Positions 16,104 to 24,416 of a stretch of DNA of 64,000 bases are shown one piece after another (the first letter of the stretch is position 1; each line of letters begins with the position of its first letter). The notes under the pieces are model-generated. The model was not told the origin of the DNA. It ran no database searches and saw only the letters and a list, made by a program, of their open reading frames with translations. Source of the DNA: Chromatiaceae bacterium (GTDB taxonomy: Bacteria > Pseudomonadota > Gammaproteobacteria > Chromatiales > Chromatiaceae); contig JACKMX010000003.1 in NCBI GenBank assembly GCA_024235175.1, positions 558,001-622,000 of the forward strand, given 5' to 3'. The position numbers and the translations under genes were made by a program.

Positions 16104-17192
16104 ATGATCAAACAACCTTTATACAATACCAACGTTGCCTCCGAGCGGGTTCTCATCGCGCCGGCGGACCTGAAACGCCACCTGCCCAATTCTGAGGAGG
16201 GTGAAGAGTCGGTCTGGCGGGGAAGGGGCGTGATCCGGGATATCTTGAAACGAAAGGATCACCGCCTGCTTGTAATTACCGGCCCCTGTTCGATTCACGA
16301 TCTGGATGCTGCCAGAGAGTATGCGCTGAAATTGAAGGCGCTGCACGACGAGTTGGGTGACACGCTGTATATTGTAATGCGGATATACTTCGAAAAACCG
16401 CGTACCACGGTCGGCTGGAAAGGGCTGATCAACGATCCGCGTATGGACGACTCATTCCATATCGAAGAGGGTCTGCACAAAGCGCGGGAACTGTTGCTAT
16501 GGCTTGCCAACCTGGGTCTGCCGGTAGCGACCGAGGCGCTGGATCCGATCAGTCCCCAGTACCTCGCAGACCTGTTCTCCTGGGCGGCCATCGGTGCGCG
16601 CACTGCTGAATCCCAGACCCATCGCGAGATGGCATCCGGCCTTTCCATGCCGGTCGGCATAAAGAATGGCACCGACGGCAGTCTGACTGTCGCGATCAAT
16701 GCACTGAAATCCATGTCTCAACCCCACAGCTTTCTTGGTATAAACCAGAGAGGGCAGGTAACCGTAGTACAAACCAAGGGTAATCTTTGTGGCCACATCA
16801 TACTGCGTGGGGGCGATGGACAGCCGAATTACGATTCAGTGCATGTGTCACTCTGTGAGAAGGATTTGCGTGAGAGCGGCCTGCCGGAAAGCATCATCAT
16901 TGATTGCAGCCACGGTAATTCGAACAAGCAGCCCCAACTGCAGCCACTGGTGGTGGAGAACGTTGCGGGCCAGCTGGTGGCTGGCAACAGATCGATCATT
17001 GGCATTATGCTGGAGAGCAATTTGCGCGAGGGGAGTCAGTCAATCCCAAAAGACCTCAGCCAGTTGCAGTATGGTGTTTCGGTAACCGACGGATGTATTG
17101 GTTGGGAGACGACCGAAACTACCTTGCGGGCTTTGGCAGAAAAATTGAGAGGCGTGCTGCCTGGTCGGACCGGAACAGTCGGAACGGACTGA
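16104..17192 (+). CDS. aroG: 3-deoxy-7-phosphoheptulonate synthase, type I (AroG family)
   Basis: A 362-residue type I-alpha DAHP synthase with VITGPCSIHD near residue 62, RIYFEKPRTTVGWKG, GARTAESQTHREMASG and the metal-binding DCSHGNS. It joins PEP and erythrose 4-phosphate at the entry to the shikimate pathway. The start MIKQPLYNTNV at 16104 fits the family; a start at 16026 would add 26 unmatched residues. Feedback specificity (Phe, Tyr or Trp) cannot be judged here. An unrelated type II enzyme for the same reaction is encoded on the other strand, 175 bp away. Confidence 0.94.
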   Translation: MIKQPLYNTNVASERVLIAPADLKRHLPNSEEGEESVWRGRGVIRDILKRKDHRLLVITGPCSIHDLDAAREYALKLKALHDELGDTLYIVMRIYFEKPRTTVGWKGLINDPRMDDSFHIEEGLHKARELLLWLANLGLPVATEALDPISPQYLADLFSWAAIGARTAESQTHREMASGLSMPVGIKNGTDGSLTVAINALKSMSQPHSFLGINQRGQVTVVQTKGNLCGHIILRGGDGQPNYDSVHVSLCEKDLRESGLPESIIIDCSHGNSNKQPQLQPLVVENVAGQLVAGNRSIIGIMLESNLREGSQSIPKDLSQLQYGVSVTDGCIGWETTETTLRALAEKLRGVLPGRTGTVGTD

Positions 17193-17211
17193 AAAATTGG
17201 CAGTGGAGCGT

Positions 17212-17240
17212 AAAAAATGGCCGCACCAAAAGTGCGGCCG
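17212..17240 (-). terminator. Rho-independent terminator of the type II DAHP synthase cluster
   Basis: On the minus strand GGCCGCA and TGCGGCC (17219-17225, 17233-17239) form a 7-bp stem followed by ATTTTTTA. It lies about 130 nt past the type II DAHP synthase stop. On the plus strand the same stem follows aroG by 26 nt but lacks a T-run. Confidence 0.75.
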
Positions 17241-17367
17241 AAAAACCAAAGGAGGAGTATCAGTTTGAATTCGTCACCTCAAGCGGGTGGCGCTTCGACT
17301 GATGGGCCAATTCCACCACGCCAGAGGTTGCGCCGGCATTGAGATTTATCAATCTCACTCTTTTTGT

Positions 17368-18711
17368 TCACTGCGCAGCATGGCGTACAACAGCCAGGGC
17401 CATCTCCAGTGCCTGTTCATAGTTGAGGCGAGGGTCGACTTGGGTCTTGTAAGCTCGTTCAAGACCCGTTTCGTCCAGACCTCGGGCGCCACCGGTGCAT
17501 TCGGTCACGTCATCTCCGGTCAGTTCAAAGTGAACACCACCCAGTAGGCTCCCCTGCTGCTGGTGAATGTCAAAAGACTGCTCCAGTTCCGAGAGAATCC
17601 TGTCAAACCGCCTGGTCTTGTAGCCGCTGGCAGTCGTCTCGGTGTTGCCATGCATGGGGTCGCAGATCCAGAGGGCTTTTATGCCGCTGTGGTGCAGGCT
17701 TTCGATTAGTGGAGGCAGTTCACGGGCAATATTGTCGGCGCCGAACCGGTGGATCAGTACCAGCTTGCCTGATTCATTTTCAGGATTCAGGCGTTCCGCC
17801 AGTTCCCGAATGTATTCTGGCTTCATCCCGGCACCAATCTTGACGCCTACAGGATTGTTGATACCCCGGAAATACTCGATATGTGCGCCGCTCAATCCAG
17901 ACGTTCTGAAGCCTATCCATGGCAGGTGCGTGGAGAGATTATAGTAGCCACTTCGGTTGGGGACTCTGCGGGTCAGCGCCTGCTCATAGTGCAGGTGCAG
18001 CCCTTCGTGGCTGGTGTAGAATTGAACCCGTTTCATCTCGCTGTTGTCGACGCCTATCAGCGTTTCCATGAACCTCAGTGAGCCGGAGAGTTGCGCCACC
18101 ACCCGCTGGTACTCAGCCGCCTGGGGGGAGTGTTGGACAAAATCCAGGTTCCAGTTCTCAGGGTGATGCAGATCGGCAAAACCGCAATCCGATAAGGCGC
18201 GTATAAAGTTCAGCGTCATTGCGGCTCTGCCATATCCTCGAAGCAGCCGTACCGGGTCCGGAGTGCGGGATTCCGCACTGAACTCCTGTCCATTTATCAG
18301 ATCACCTCGGTAACTGGGTAGAGTTACACCATTTTGTGTTTCGCTGTCGGCGGATCTGGGTTTGGCGTATTGGCCGGCGATGCGTCCTACTCTGATCACC
18401 CGGCGGTTCAGGCCGTGAATCAGCAGCAGGCTCATCTGTAGCAGTATCTTCAGCTTGTTGGTGATGATTTGTGAGGAGCAGTCGCTGAAATTTTCCGCGC
18501 AGTCTCCTCCCTGCAGTAAAAACGCTTCGCCCCGTTCGGCCGACGCAAGTTGTTTCTTAAGCGCCTCTATCTCCCAGGAGGTGACCAGAGGCGGCAGACT
18601 GGCCAACTGAGTCAAAGCCTGTGCGAGGGCTTCCGCAGAGGGGTAATTCGCCTGCTGCTCCGCAGGCTTTCGTTGCCAGGAGGCTGGCTCCCAATCATTT
18701 AAACTGATCAA
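17368..18711 (-). CDS. 3-deoxy-7-phosphoheptulonate synthase, type II
   Basis: The 447-residue protein is a class II (plant/actinobacterial type) DAHP synthase: WQRKPAEQQANYP at the N-terminus, LLQGGDCAENF near residue 66, RVGRIAGQYAKPRS near residue 107, the HEGLHLHYE segment, and the metal ligands in ICDPMHGNT and GGVHFELTGDDVTEC. It performs the same reaction as AroG but is unrelated in sequence apart from the barrel core. It starts 8 bp after iorB, so it belongs to the same transcript as the aryl-pyruvate oxidoreductase. In other bacteria such copies often serve special aromatic pathways. Confidence 0.93.
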   Translation of the reverse strand: MISLNDWEPASWQRKPAEQQANYPSAEALAQALTQLASLPPLVTSWEIEALKKQLASAERGEAFLLQGGDCAENFSDCSSQIITNKLKILLQMSLLLIHGLNRRVIRVGRIAGQYAKPRSADSETQNGVTLPSYRGDLINGQEFSAESRTPDPVRLLRGYGRAAMTLNFIRALSDCGFADLHHPENWNLDFVQHSPQAAEYQRVVAQLSGSLRFMETLIGVDNSEMKRVQFYTSHEGLHLHYEQALTRRVPNRSGYYNLSTHLPWIGFRTSGLSGAHIEYFRGINNPVGVKIGAGMKPEYIRELAERLNPENESGKLVLIHRFGADNIARELPPLIESLHHSGIKALWICDPMHGNTETTASGYKTRRFDRILSELEQSFDIHQQQGSLLGGVHFELTGDDVTECTGGARGLDETGLERAYKTQVDPRLNYEQALEMALAVVRHAAQ

Positions 18712-18719
18712 CGGCGTAC

Positions 18720-19322
18720 TCAGTGTGCGGCTTGTGCGGCGCGCCCCGCCTCAAAAGCCTGCTCATTGATCTCAACAAGTTTTGGCTTATGCTTGCGAAA
18801 TCGTTCAAGGATAACGTTCTTTAGGATTTCCGGCGAAAATGGCAGATACTCGGAGATTGCCCCGAGCATAACCGTATTTACCAGCCTGAAATTACCCAAA
18901 CCCACAGCTATGGCGCCGGCATCGAAGGCGTGCATGCGAATATTCGCCGCACGCATCTGCGCCACGGGATCCTCCGGGTAATCGAACAGTCCCAGGCTGA
19001 CCACCGGAGGTTCCTGCCGGGTGGTGCTTACCATGGCGACACCATTTTTACGCAGGTGGCTGCACCAGCGCAGCGACTCAGCCGGCTCGAATCCGACAAG
19101 AATATCCACCTCTCCCGGTGGTATTGCGGGGGAGAGTACTTTGTCACCAAACCGGACATGAGATGTGACCACTCCACCGCGCTGCGCCATGCCGGCCACT
19201 TCAGTCTTTTTAACGTCATAGCCCTGAGCCAGTGCGGTCTGGGCAAGAATCTCAGCCGCAGTCATGACGCCCTGTCCGCCGATGCCCGCCACTAGAATAT
19301 TGGTGATGCTGTTATCGCTCAC
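18720..19322 (-). CDS. iorB: Indolepyruvate:ferredoxin oxidoreductase beta subunit
   Basis: A 200-residue gamma-domain type 2-oxoacid:ferredoxin oxidoreductase subunit, with ILVAGIGGQGVMTAAEILA at the N-terminus and KKTEVAGMAQRGGVVTSHVRFG. With IorA it interconverts aryl pyruvates with aryl-acetyl-CoA, CO2 and reduced ferredoxin in the cytoplasm. It follows iorA by 41 bp. The segment is complete and in frame. Confidence 0.93.
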   Translation of the reverse strand: MSDNSITNILVAGIGGQGVMTAAEILAQTALAQGYDVKKTEVAGMAQRGGVVTSHVRFGDKVLSPAIPPGEVDILVGFEPAESLRWCSHLRKNGVAMVSTTRQEPPVVSLGLFDYPEDPVAQMRAANIRMHAFDAGAIAVGLGNFRLVNTVMLGAISEYLPFSPEILKNVILERFRKHKPKLVEINEQAFEAGRAAQAAH

Positions 19323-19363
19323 TATTGTGATCCTCTAAGACGAAAAAAGCGGGTTAATCGGTC

Positions 19364-21271
19364 TCACTGGCGGATAAAATTCTCTACCGGAACTATCGCA
19401 TCCGGACCGCAAGTGGAGGGACAAAGGTTGCAGCCGGTGCATGCACTGCTCTCGATACGGACAAAGGCCAGCTCTTTCGTTGTGCCATTGGGTTTTACCA
19501 CCGTCTCACGCCGGGTGACGTGGATCGCAGGACAGCCTACATCCAGGCAGTTCTTGCACCCGGTGCATTTGTCGTCTTCCACCCGGAGCGGCGGTTTGGC
19601 AGCATAGAAATCCACCAGTACGCAAGGCTGATTGGTGATAATCACCGAGGTGTCATCAATTTTTACCTCTTCGCGCAATGCCTTGAACAGAGTGGGGAGT
19701 TCATATGGGTTCACCTCATGTATGCGCTCCGGCTTGACGCCCAGCGCTTCGCAGAGTTTGGCAAAATCAACCCTGGGGCTCTCCTCTCCATGAATATCTC
19801 TTCCGCTTCCGGGATTGTCCTGGCCGCCGGTCATACCCACCGCACGATTATCCAGCAGCAGAATGGTTACATTGCCCCTGTTATAGGTGATGTCGAGAAG
19901 ACCCTGCATACCCATATGCATGAAGGTGGAGTCGCCGATAACGGCGATAATCTTCTGATCCCCGTCCACATCTGTGCGTCCTTTGTCCAGTCCGTGCGCG
20001 ACGCCCATCGAAGCACCCATGCATATGGTGGTGTCCAGTGCATTCCAGGGGTGGCCTGCTCCGAGCGTGTAGCAGCCAATATCGCCGGAAATTGCTTTGT
20101 TCCTGATCTTGGATAAACAGTAGTAGATGCCAAGATGCGGACAGGCAACGCACATGGTTGGCGGCCGCGGGAAGAGGCTGCTGCCAGGCGGTGGCATGGA
20201 CACCTTGACTTCAGGCAGATCAGCCAGGGTGCGCGGTGGAGCCGTTTCTTCAGCCCTTGCATCCCCGAGCAGCTTAGCGATAGCCGGTCTCAGCACCTGG
20301 GGCGCCAGTTCTCCGATGCGCGGCAGAATCTCCTTGCCCAATACCTGGATTCCGGCAGCCTTGATCTCACCCTCCAGAATGGGTTCCACCTCCTCGGCAA
20401 CGACAAGCTGTTCAACCTGGGAAGCGAGTTCCCGGATCTTTCCCGTCGGCATCGGGTAACTCATTCCCAGCTTGAGTATCGGCGACTCGGGAAAAGCCTC
20501 CTGTATGTGCATGAACACCGGCCCCGAAGTGACAAATCCTATCCGTTTATCATTGCCCTCTTTGAGCAAGTTCAGATTGCTCTCCTCGCTGTACTGTTGC
20601 AACCGCTCCTCCCGCCGGTACATCAACGGGATACGGTGCTTGGCATTGGTGGGGATCATTACCAGCCTTGCCGGATCCTTCTTGAAGCCCACACCGCTGT
20701 TGAAAGGTCGCCGTTGGGAGGTGCCGACTACACCCTTTACATGACATATCCGTGTAGTCATACGCAGGATAACAGGGGTGTCAAACTGCTCGGAAAGGTC
20801 AAACGCGAAGCGGGTTAGATCGTAAGCCTCCTGTGCATCCGACGGTTCCAGCACCGGAACGTGGGCAAAACGGCCCCAGAATCGCGAGTCCTGCTCATTC
20901 TGGGATGAGGAGAGGCCGACATCGTCGGCAACTGCGATAACCAGTCCGCCACCGACGCCGATCAGGGTCTGGGTCATCAAGGCATCCGAGGCAACGTTCA
21001 ATCCGACATGCTTCATGGCGCAGAGAGCGCGGCTGCCTGCCAGCGATGCACCGATACAGACCTCCAGAGAGACTTTCTCGTTGACCGACCACTCAGAGTA
21101 CATCTCCGGCAGCCGGGAAGCGTATTCAAGGATTTCGGTTGCGGGTGTGCCCGGATAGGCTGCCATTACCTTGCACCCGGCCCCCCATGCGGCGCGTGCC
21201 ACTGCTTCGTTGCCAGATATAAAGAGCCGTTCGCCTGATGGCAGTGGGTTCACCGCATTCAATGTTGTCAC
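19364..21271 (-). CDS. iorA: Indolepyruvate:ferredoxin oxidoreductase alpha subunit
   Basis: The 635-residue protein carries the pyrimidine-binding domain (FISGNEAVARAAWGAGCKVMAAYPG), a central transketolase-like domain, the thiamine-diphosphate domain (GDIGCYTLG, VIGDSTFMHMG, DNRAVGMTGGQ) and a C-terminal 2[4Fe-4S] ferredoxin domain with CTGCKNC and CTGCNLC. It oxidatively decarboxylates phenyl-, hydroxyphenyl- or indolepyruvate, or runs in reverse with reduced ferredoxin. It lies downstream of a phenylacetate-CoA ligase gene, which supplies or uses the same aryl-acetyl-CoA. Confidence 0.94.
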   Translation of the reverse strand: MTTLNAVNPLPSGERLFISGNEAVARAAWGAGCKVMAAYPGTPATEILEYASRLPEMYSEWSVNEKVSLEVCIGASLAGSRALCAMKHVGLNVASDALMTQTLIGVGGGLVIAVADDVGLSSSQNEQDSRFWGRFAHVPVLEPSDAQEAYDLTRFAFDLSEQFDTPVILRMTTRICHVKGVVGTSQRRPFNSGVGFKKDPARLVMIPTNAKHRIPLMYRREERLQQYSEESNLNLLKEGNDKRIGFVTSGPVFMHIQEAFPESPILKLGMSYPMPTGKIRELASQVEQLVVAEEVEPILEGEIKAAGIQVLGKEILPRIGELAPQVLRPAIAKLLGDARAEETAPPRTLADLPEVKVSMPPPGSSLFPRPPTMCVACPHLGIYYCLSKIRNKAISGDIGCYTLGAGHPWNALDTTICMGASMGVAHGLDKGRTDVDGDQKIIAVIGDSTFMHMGMQGLLDITYNRGNVTILLLDNRAVGMTGGQDNPGSGRDIHGEESPRVDFAKLCEALGVKPERIHEVNPYELPTLFKALREEVKIDDTSVIITNQPCVLVDFYAAKPPLRVEDDKCTGCKNCLDVGCPAIHVTRRETVVKPNGTTKELAFVRIESSACTGCNLCPSTCGPDAIVPVENFIRQ

Positions 21272-21300
21272 CCTAAAGTTTAAATATGATTCAAAACCTG

Positions 21301-21316
21301 GGCGCTGTGAAGCGCC
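21301..21316. other. Small perfect hairpin between paaK and iorA
   Basis: GGCGCT and AGCGCC (21301-21306, 21311-21316) with a GTGA tetraloop (TCAC on the minus strand) lie about 30 nt upstream of the iorA start. There is no T-run. It could be a processing or attenuation element in the transcript, or chance. Confidence 0.3.
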
Positions 21317-21451
21317 GCAAGATGGAGTTCAGATGCCCAAACAAACTGCTAAGGATACAAACTTTCTGCCACAAATTGAATGAAAATCAGCTCTCCAGGG
21401 AACGTAAATCCCTAACCTTTTCATGTATTTGATTGCGGAGTCGTGCCAGGT

Positions 21452-22753
21452 TCACTTCTTGCGGTGATCGATTACGCGGACCGCTTTGCCTTCGGAGCGC
21501 GGTATGACACCCAGGTCCTTGATGGAAACCTTGCAACTGACACCTATAAAATCCTTGATATCGCGCACCACTTTGGCGGCAATCTTATCCCGGCTCTCCT
21601 GAGATTGCTCCATCAAGGGTGGACTCGCTTCCACATTGACCACCATATTGTCCAGACTGCCTTGGCGAAATACTTCAATCTGATAAAAGGGGGAGAGCGT
21701 TTCCGTCTGCATCAATACCGATTCGACCTGCGAGGGGAATACATTCACTCCGCGGATAATCAGCATATCGTCGCTGCGGCCTGTGATTCGCTGCATCCTG
21801 ACATGTGTGCGGCCGCATTTGCACGGGGAAGGATCAAGTACCGAAATGTCGCGGGTACGATAGCGGATTATTGGAAAGGCTTCCTTGGTAAGTGAGGTGA
21901 ACACGATCTCCCCCTCCTCTCCGTAGGGCAAGGGTTTACCGCTGTCGACATCAACACACTCAACCAGAAAGTGGTCCTCCCAGATGTGCAGACCTCTCTT
22001 GGCTTCTATACATTCGTTACCTACTCCTGGCCCCAGGACTTCGGACAGTCCATAGATATCCACGCAATCTATACCCATTCTAGACTCAAGCTCGTAGCGC
22101 ATCTCCTCGGTCCATGGTTCCGCCCCGTGGATACCCAGCTTCAACGGCAGTTTACGAATGTTCAACCCCATCTCGTCAGCAGCTTCGGCCAGATTCAAGG
22201 CGTATGAAGGCGTGCAGCTGATTGCCGTGGGAGCGAAATCCTGCAACAACATCAGCTGTTTCTGGGTTTGGCCTCCAGAAATTGGCGTGACCATCACTCC
22301 AAGCTCCTCGCCGCCGTAGTGCAGGCCGAGTCCGCCGGTGAAGAGGCCGTATCCATAAGCATTGTGCAGCCGGTCGCCCGGGCACATGCCGGAGGCCGCC
22401 AGGCAGCGCGCAACCAGCTGAGCCCAGGTACGTATGTCCCGCCGGGTGTAGCCGACTACCGTGGGTTTCCCTGTGGTACCGGAAGAGGCGTGTACTCTTA
22501 CCACCTGTTCGGTGGGAACCGCAAAAAGTCCGAACGGATAGTTGTCCCGTAGATGCTCTTTTTTCGTATAGGGAAGCAGCCGTACATCAGAAAGTGATTT
22601 TATATGCTGCGGTTTGACCCCGAGATCATCCATTGCGTCACGGTAAAAGGCGACTGTGTGATAACAGCGTTCCACGGTGGCTCGAAGTCTTCTCAGCTGT
22701 AGCGCTTCAAGTTCCTCCCGCGGTAGTGTCTCGACATCCGTATGTAAGATCAT
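21452..22753 (-). CDS. paaK: Phenylacetate-CoA ligase
   Basis: A 433-residue adenylate-forming enzyme of the PaaK family: VHASSGTTGKPTVVGYT (phosphate loop, near residue 90), YGYGLFTGGLGLHYG, DIYGLSEVLGPGVG, and the hinge TGRSDDMLIIRGVNVFPSQVE near residue 345. It activates phenylacetate or related aryl acetates with ATP and CoA. Its start overlaps the thioesterase stop by 4 bp, and iorA-iorB follow after 180 bp. Substrate range cannot be read from the sequence. Confidence 0.93.
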   Translation of the reverse strand: MILHTDVETLPREELEALQLRRLRATVERCYHTVAFYRDAMDDLGVKPQHIKSLSDVRLLPYTKKEHLRDNYPFGLFAVPTEQVVRVHASSGTTGKPTVVGYTRRDIRTWAQLVARCLAASGMCPGDRLHNAYGYGLFTGGLGLHYGGEELGVMVTPISGGQTQKQLMLLQDFAPTAISCTPSYALNLAEAADEMGLNIRKLPLKLGIHGAEPWTEEMRYELESRMGIDCVDIYGLSEVLGPGVGNECIEAKRGLHIWEDHFLVECVDVDSGKPLPYGEEGEIVFTSLTKEAFPIIRYRTRDISVLDPSPCKCGRTHVRMQRITGRSDDMLIIRGVNVFPSQVESVLMQTETLSPFYQIEVFRQGSLDNMVVNVEASPPLMEQSQESRDKIAAKVVRDIKDFIGVSCKVSIKDLGVIPRSEGKAVRVIDHRKK

Positions 22754-23196
22754 AATGTCTCCCCTTTAATCCAGGTCGTTACATCGTCCGAGCGCCTGTA
22801 TACAGTACCTGTAAACATGGCGATCAGCTCATTTTCGGCGGTGCGGACTTCGATATTGTAGAGGCCGGTGCGGCCCGTTTTACTTGCTTCCCTTGCCTCT
22901 GCGACCAACCGGTCTCCGGCGTGGCTGGCGCTTGGATAGTTGATCTGCGCGGTAATCGCAACAGCGGTCTTGCCGTGAGAGTTGGATGCAACGGCAAAAG
23001 CAAAGTCGGCTAATGCGAATGTTACGCCACCATGGGTAATGCCAACGGCATTGAGCATATCACGGGTAACTTCGAGACTGACCTGACAGTAACCCGGAGC
23101 CACCTTCTGCAGCTTGATTCCCAGCAGACGGGCGAAGCGGTCCTGCTGCTCCATCCACCGGCCGATGGTTTCCGACAACCTCTGCTGCTCAGTCAT
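22750..23196 (-). CDS. paaI: Hotdog-fold thioesterase, PaaI family
   Basis: The protein of 148 residues (from the ATG at 23196) has the hotdog core with NAVGITHGGVTFALADFAFAVASNS, which includes the catalytic Asp of PaaI. It hydrolyses aryl-acyl-CoA esters and is thought to free CoA from dead-end products. An in-frame ATG at 23235 is also possible; neither start has a strong ribosome site. It is coupled to paaK by a 4-bp overlap and heads the cluster. Confidence 0.85.
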   Translation of the reverse strand: MTEQQRLSETIGRWMEQQDRFARLLGIKLQKVAPGYCQVSLEVTRDMLNAVGITHGGVTFALADFAFAVASNSHGKTAVAITAQINYPSASHAGDRLVAEAREASKTGRTGLYNIEVRTAENELIAMFTGTVYRRSDDVTTWIKGETL

Positions 23197-23290
23197 AATA
23201 GCGGCATTCTTAACATGGATACCGCTGACCATCAAATTGTTTATTGTTGTTGATAGAGGGGTTTATTCTGTTTGCAACGGTTAAGACATG

Positions 23291-23338
23291 AAAAAACCGG
23301 CACACCGTCGAGATACGATGTGCCGGTTGCTGTCCTGC
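23291..23338 (-). terminator. Rho-independent terminator of rpoH
   Basis: On the minus strand a perfect 10-bp stem AACCGGCACA/TGTGCCGGTT with a 24-nt loop is followed by TTTTTT. It begins 3 nt past the rpoH stop codon. Confidence 0.8.
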
Positions 23339-23341
23339 GGA

Positions 23342-24193
23342 TTATGCCTGTATATAGCTCTTGAGTTTCTGCATCGCACTCTTTTCGATCTGGCGGATAC
23401 GTTCGGCGGAGACCCCATAACGGTCGGCCAGTTGGTGCAGGGTTGCCTTCCGGGTTGAGAGCCAGCGCGCTTCGAGAATTGACCGGCTTCTCTCATCCAG
23501 ATCTTCCAGCGCGGCGTAGAGACGGCTCCGCTCATCCTCCTCACTATCTGAACGTTCCAGCTGCAGGGAAGGTTCCATGCGTAAATCGGGCAGATAAGCG
23601 GCAGGTGATAGCGCAGCGGCAGCCTGATCGTCATCCCCGCCGGCATCGAAGGCCAGGTCGTGACTGCTCATTCGCGCTTCCATCTGCAGCACGGTTTCCG
23701 GTTTGACACCCAGTTGTTCGGCGACATCTTCGACCTCGTCCCGGGAGAACCAGCCCAAACGTTTTTTGGAACTGCGCAGATTGAAGAAAAGTTTGCGTTG
23801 GGCCTTGGTGGTTGCGACTTTGACGATACGCCAGTTGCGCAACACAAACTCATGGATTTCCGCTTTGATCCAGTGCACAGCGAACGAGACGAGGCGAACA
23901 CCCATATCGGGATCGAACCGCTTTACCGCCTTCATAAGCCCTACGGTACCCTCCTGAACCAAGTCCGGAAGCGCGAGCCCATAGCCAGAATAACCGCGCG
24001 CGATTTTAATCACGAAACGCAGATGCGACATTACCAAAACGCGTGCCGCCTCAAGATCATTATTGTCGCGCAGATTTACCGCCAGTCGATGCTCCTCTTC
24101 GGCGCTCAACATCGGCAGCTGATAGGCAGCGCTGATATAGTTGTCGAAATTGCCAGTCGGTACAATTGTCTGAATGGCCAGATCCTTACTCAT
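23342..24193 (-). CDS. rpoH: RNA polymerase heat-shock sigma factor RpoH (sigma32)
   Basis: The 283-residue protein has region 2 (LPDLVQEGTVGLMKAVKRFDP, SFAVHWIKAEIHEFVLRNWRIVK), the diagnostic RpoH box QRKLFFNLRSSKKRLGW near residue 131, and region 4 ending with VSAERIRQIEKSAMQKLKSYI. It directs transcription of chaperone and protease genes after heat stress. It follows ftsX but has its own promoter, which is overlaid by a CIRCE element. A terminator follows at once. Confidence 0.95.
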   Translation of the reverse strand: MSKDLAIQTIVPTGNFDNYISAAYQLPMLSAEEEHRLAVNLRDNNDLEAARVLVMSHLRFVIKIARGYSGYGLALPDLVQEGTVGLMKAVKRFDPDMGVRLVSFAVHWIKAEIHEFVLRNWRIVKVATTKAQRKLFFNLRSSKKRLGWFSRDEVEDVAEQLGVKPETVLQMEARMSSHDLAFDAGGDDDQAAAALSPAAYLPDLRMEPSLQLERSDSEEDERSRLYAALEDLDERSRSILEARWLSTRKATLHQLADRYGVSAERIRQIEKSAMQKLKSYIQA

Positions 24194-24223
24194 TTGGAAA
24201 CCCCATTAACTTTCTTTATGAAT

Positions 24224-24253
24224 ATTTTAGCACTCGCAAACTTGGAGTGCCAA
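24224..24253 (-). promoter_or_regulatory. rpoH promoter overlapped by a CIRCE (HrcA) operator
   Basis: Read on the plus strand, TTAGCACTC (24227-24235), a 9-nt spacer and GAGTGCCAA (24245-24253) match the CIRCE consensus TTAGCACTC-N9-GAGTGCTAA at 17 of 18 positions. On the minus strand the same bases hold a sigma70-like promoter, TTGGCA (24248-24253) and TAAAAT (24224-24229) with an 18-nt spacer, ending about 30 nt before the rpoH ATG. HrcA is the known CIRCE repressor; hrcA itself is not in the window. Confidence 0.8.
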
Positions 24254-24416
24254 CGCTTTTGGCAGTTGCCTAGTGAGAGTGCCAGCAGGCTGAAAAGTTC
24301 CTGATTGGATTGCTGCCAGGAGATTGGATTCACTGCGAAAGATTTAGCCCCAAATTTGGCAGCTACCAGTGCAGAAAAAAGGTTTTATTCAGTCCGACAG
24401 GCTCTGGCTGACGCAT

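Noticed and set aside
19520..20818. Long plus-strand ORFs opposite iorA
   Set aside because: They lie wholly within iorA, which has intact TPP and ferredoxin motifs; no independent start signal or family match.
24236..24253. TGGCAC...TTTGC upstream of rpoH as a sigma54 promoter
   Set aside because: The GG to GC spacing is 12 nt instead of 10, and the same bases are better explained by a sigma70 promoter and CIRCE element.
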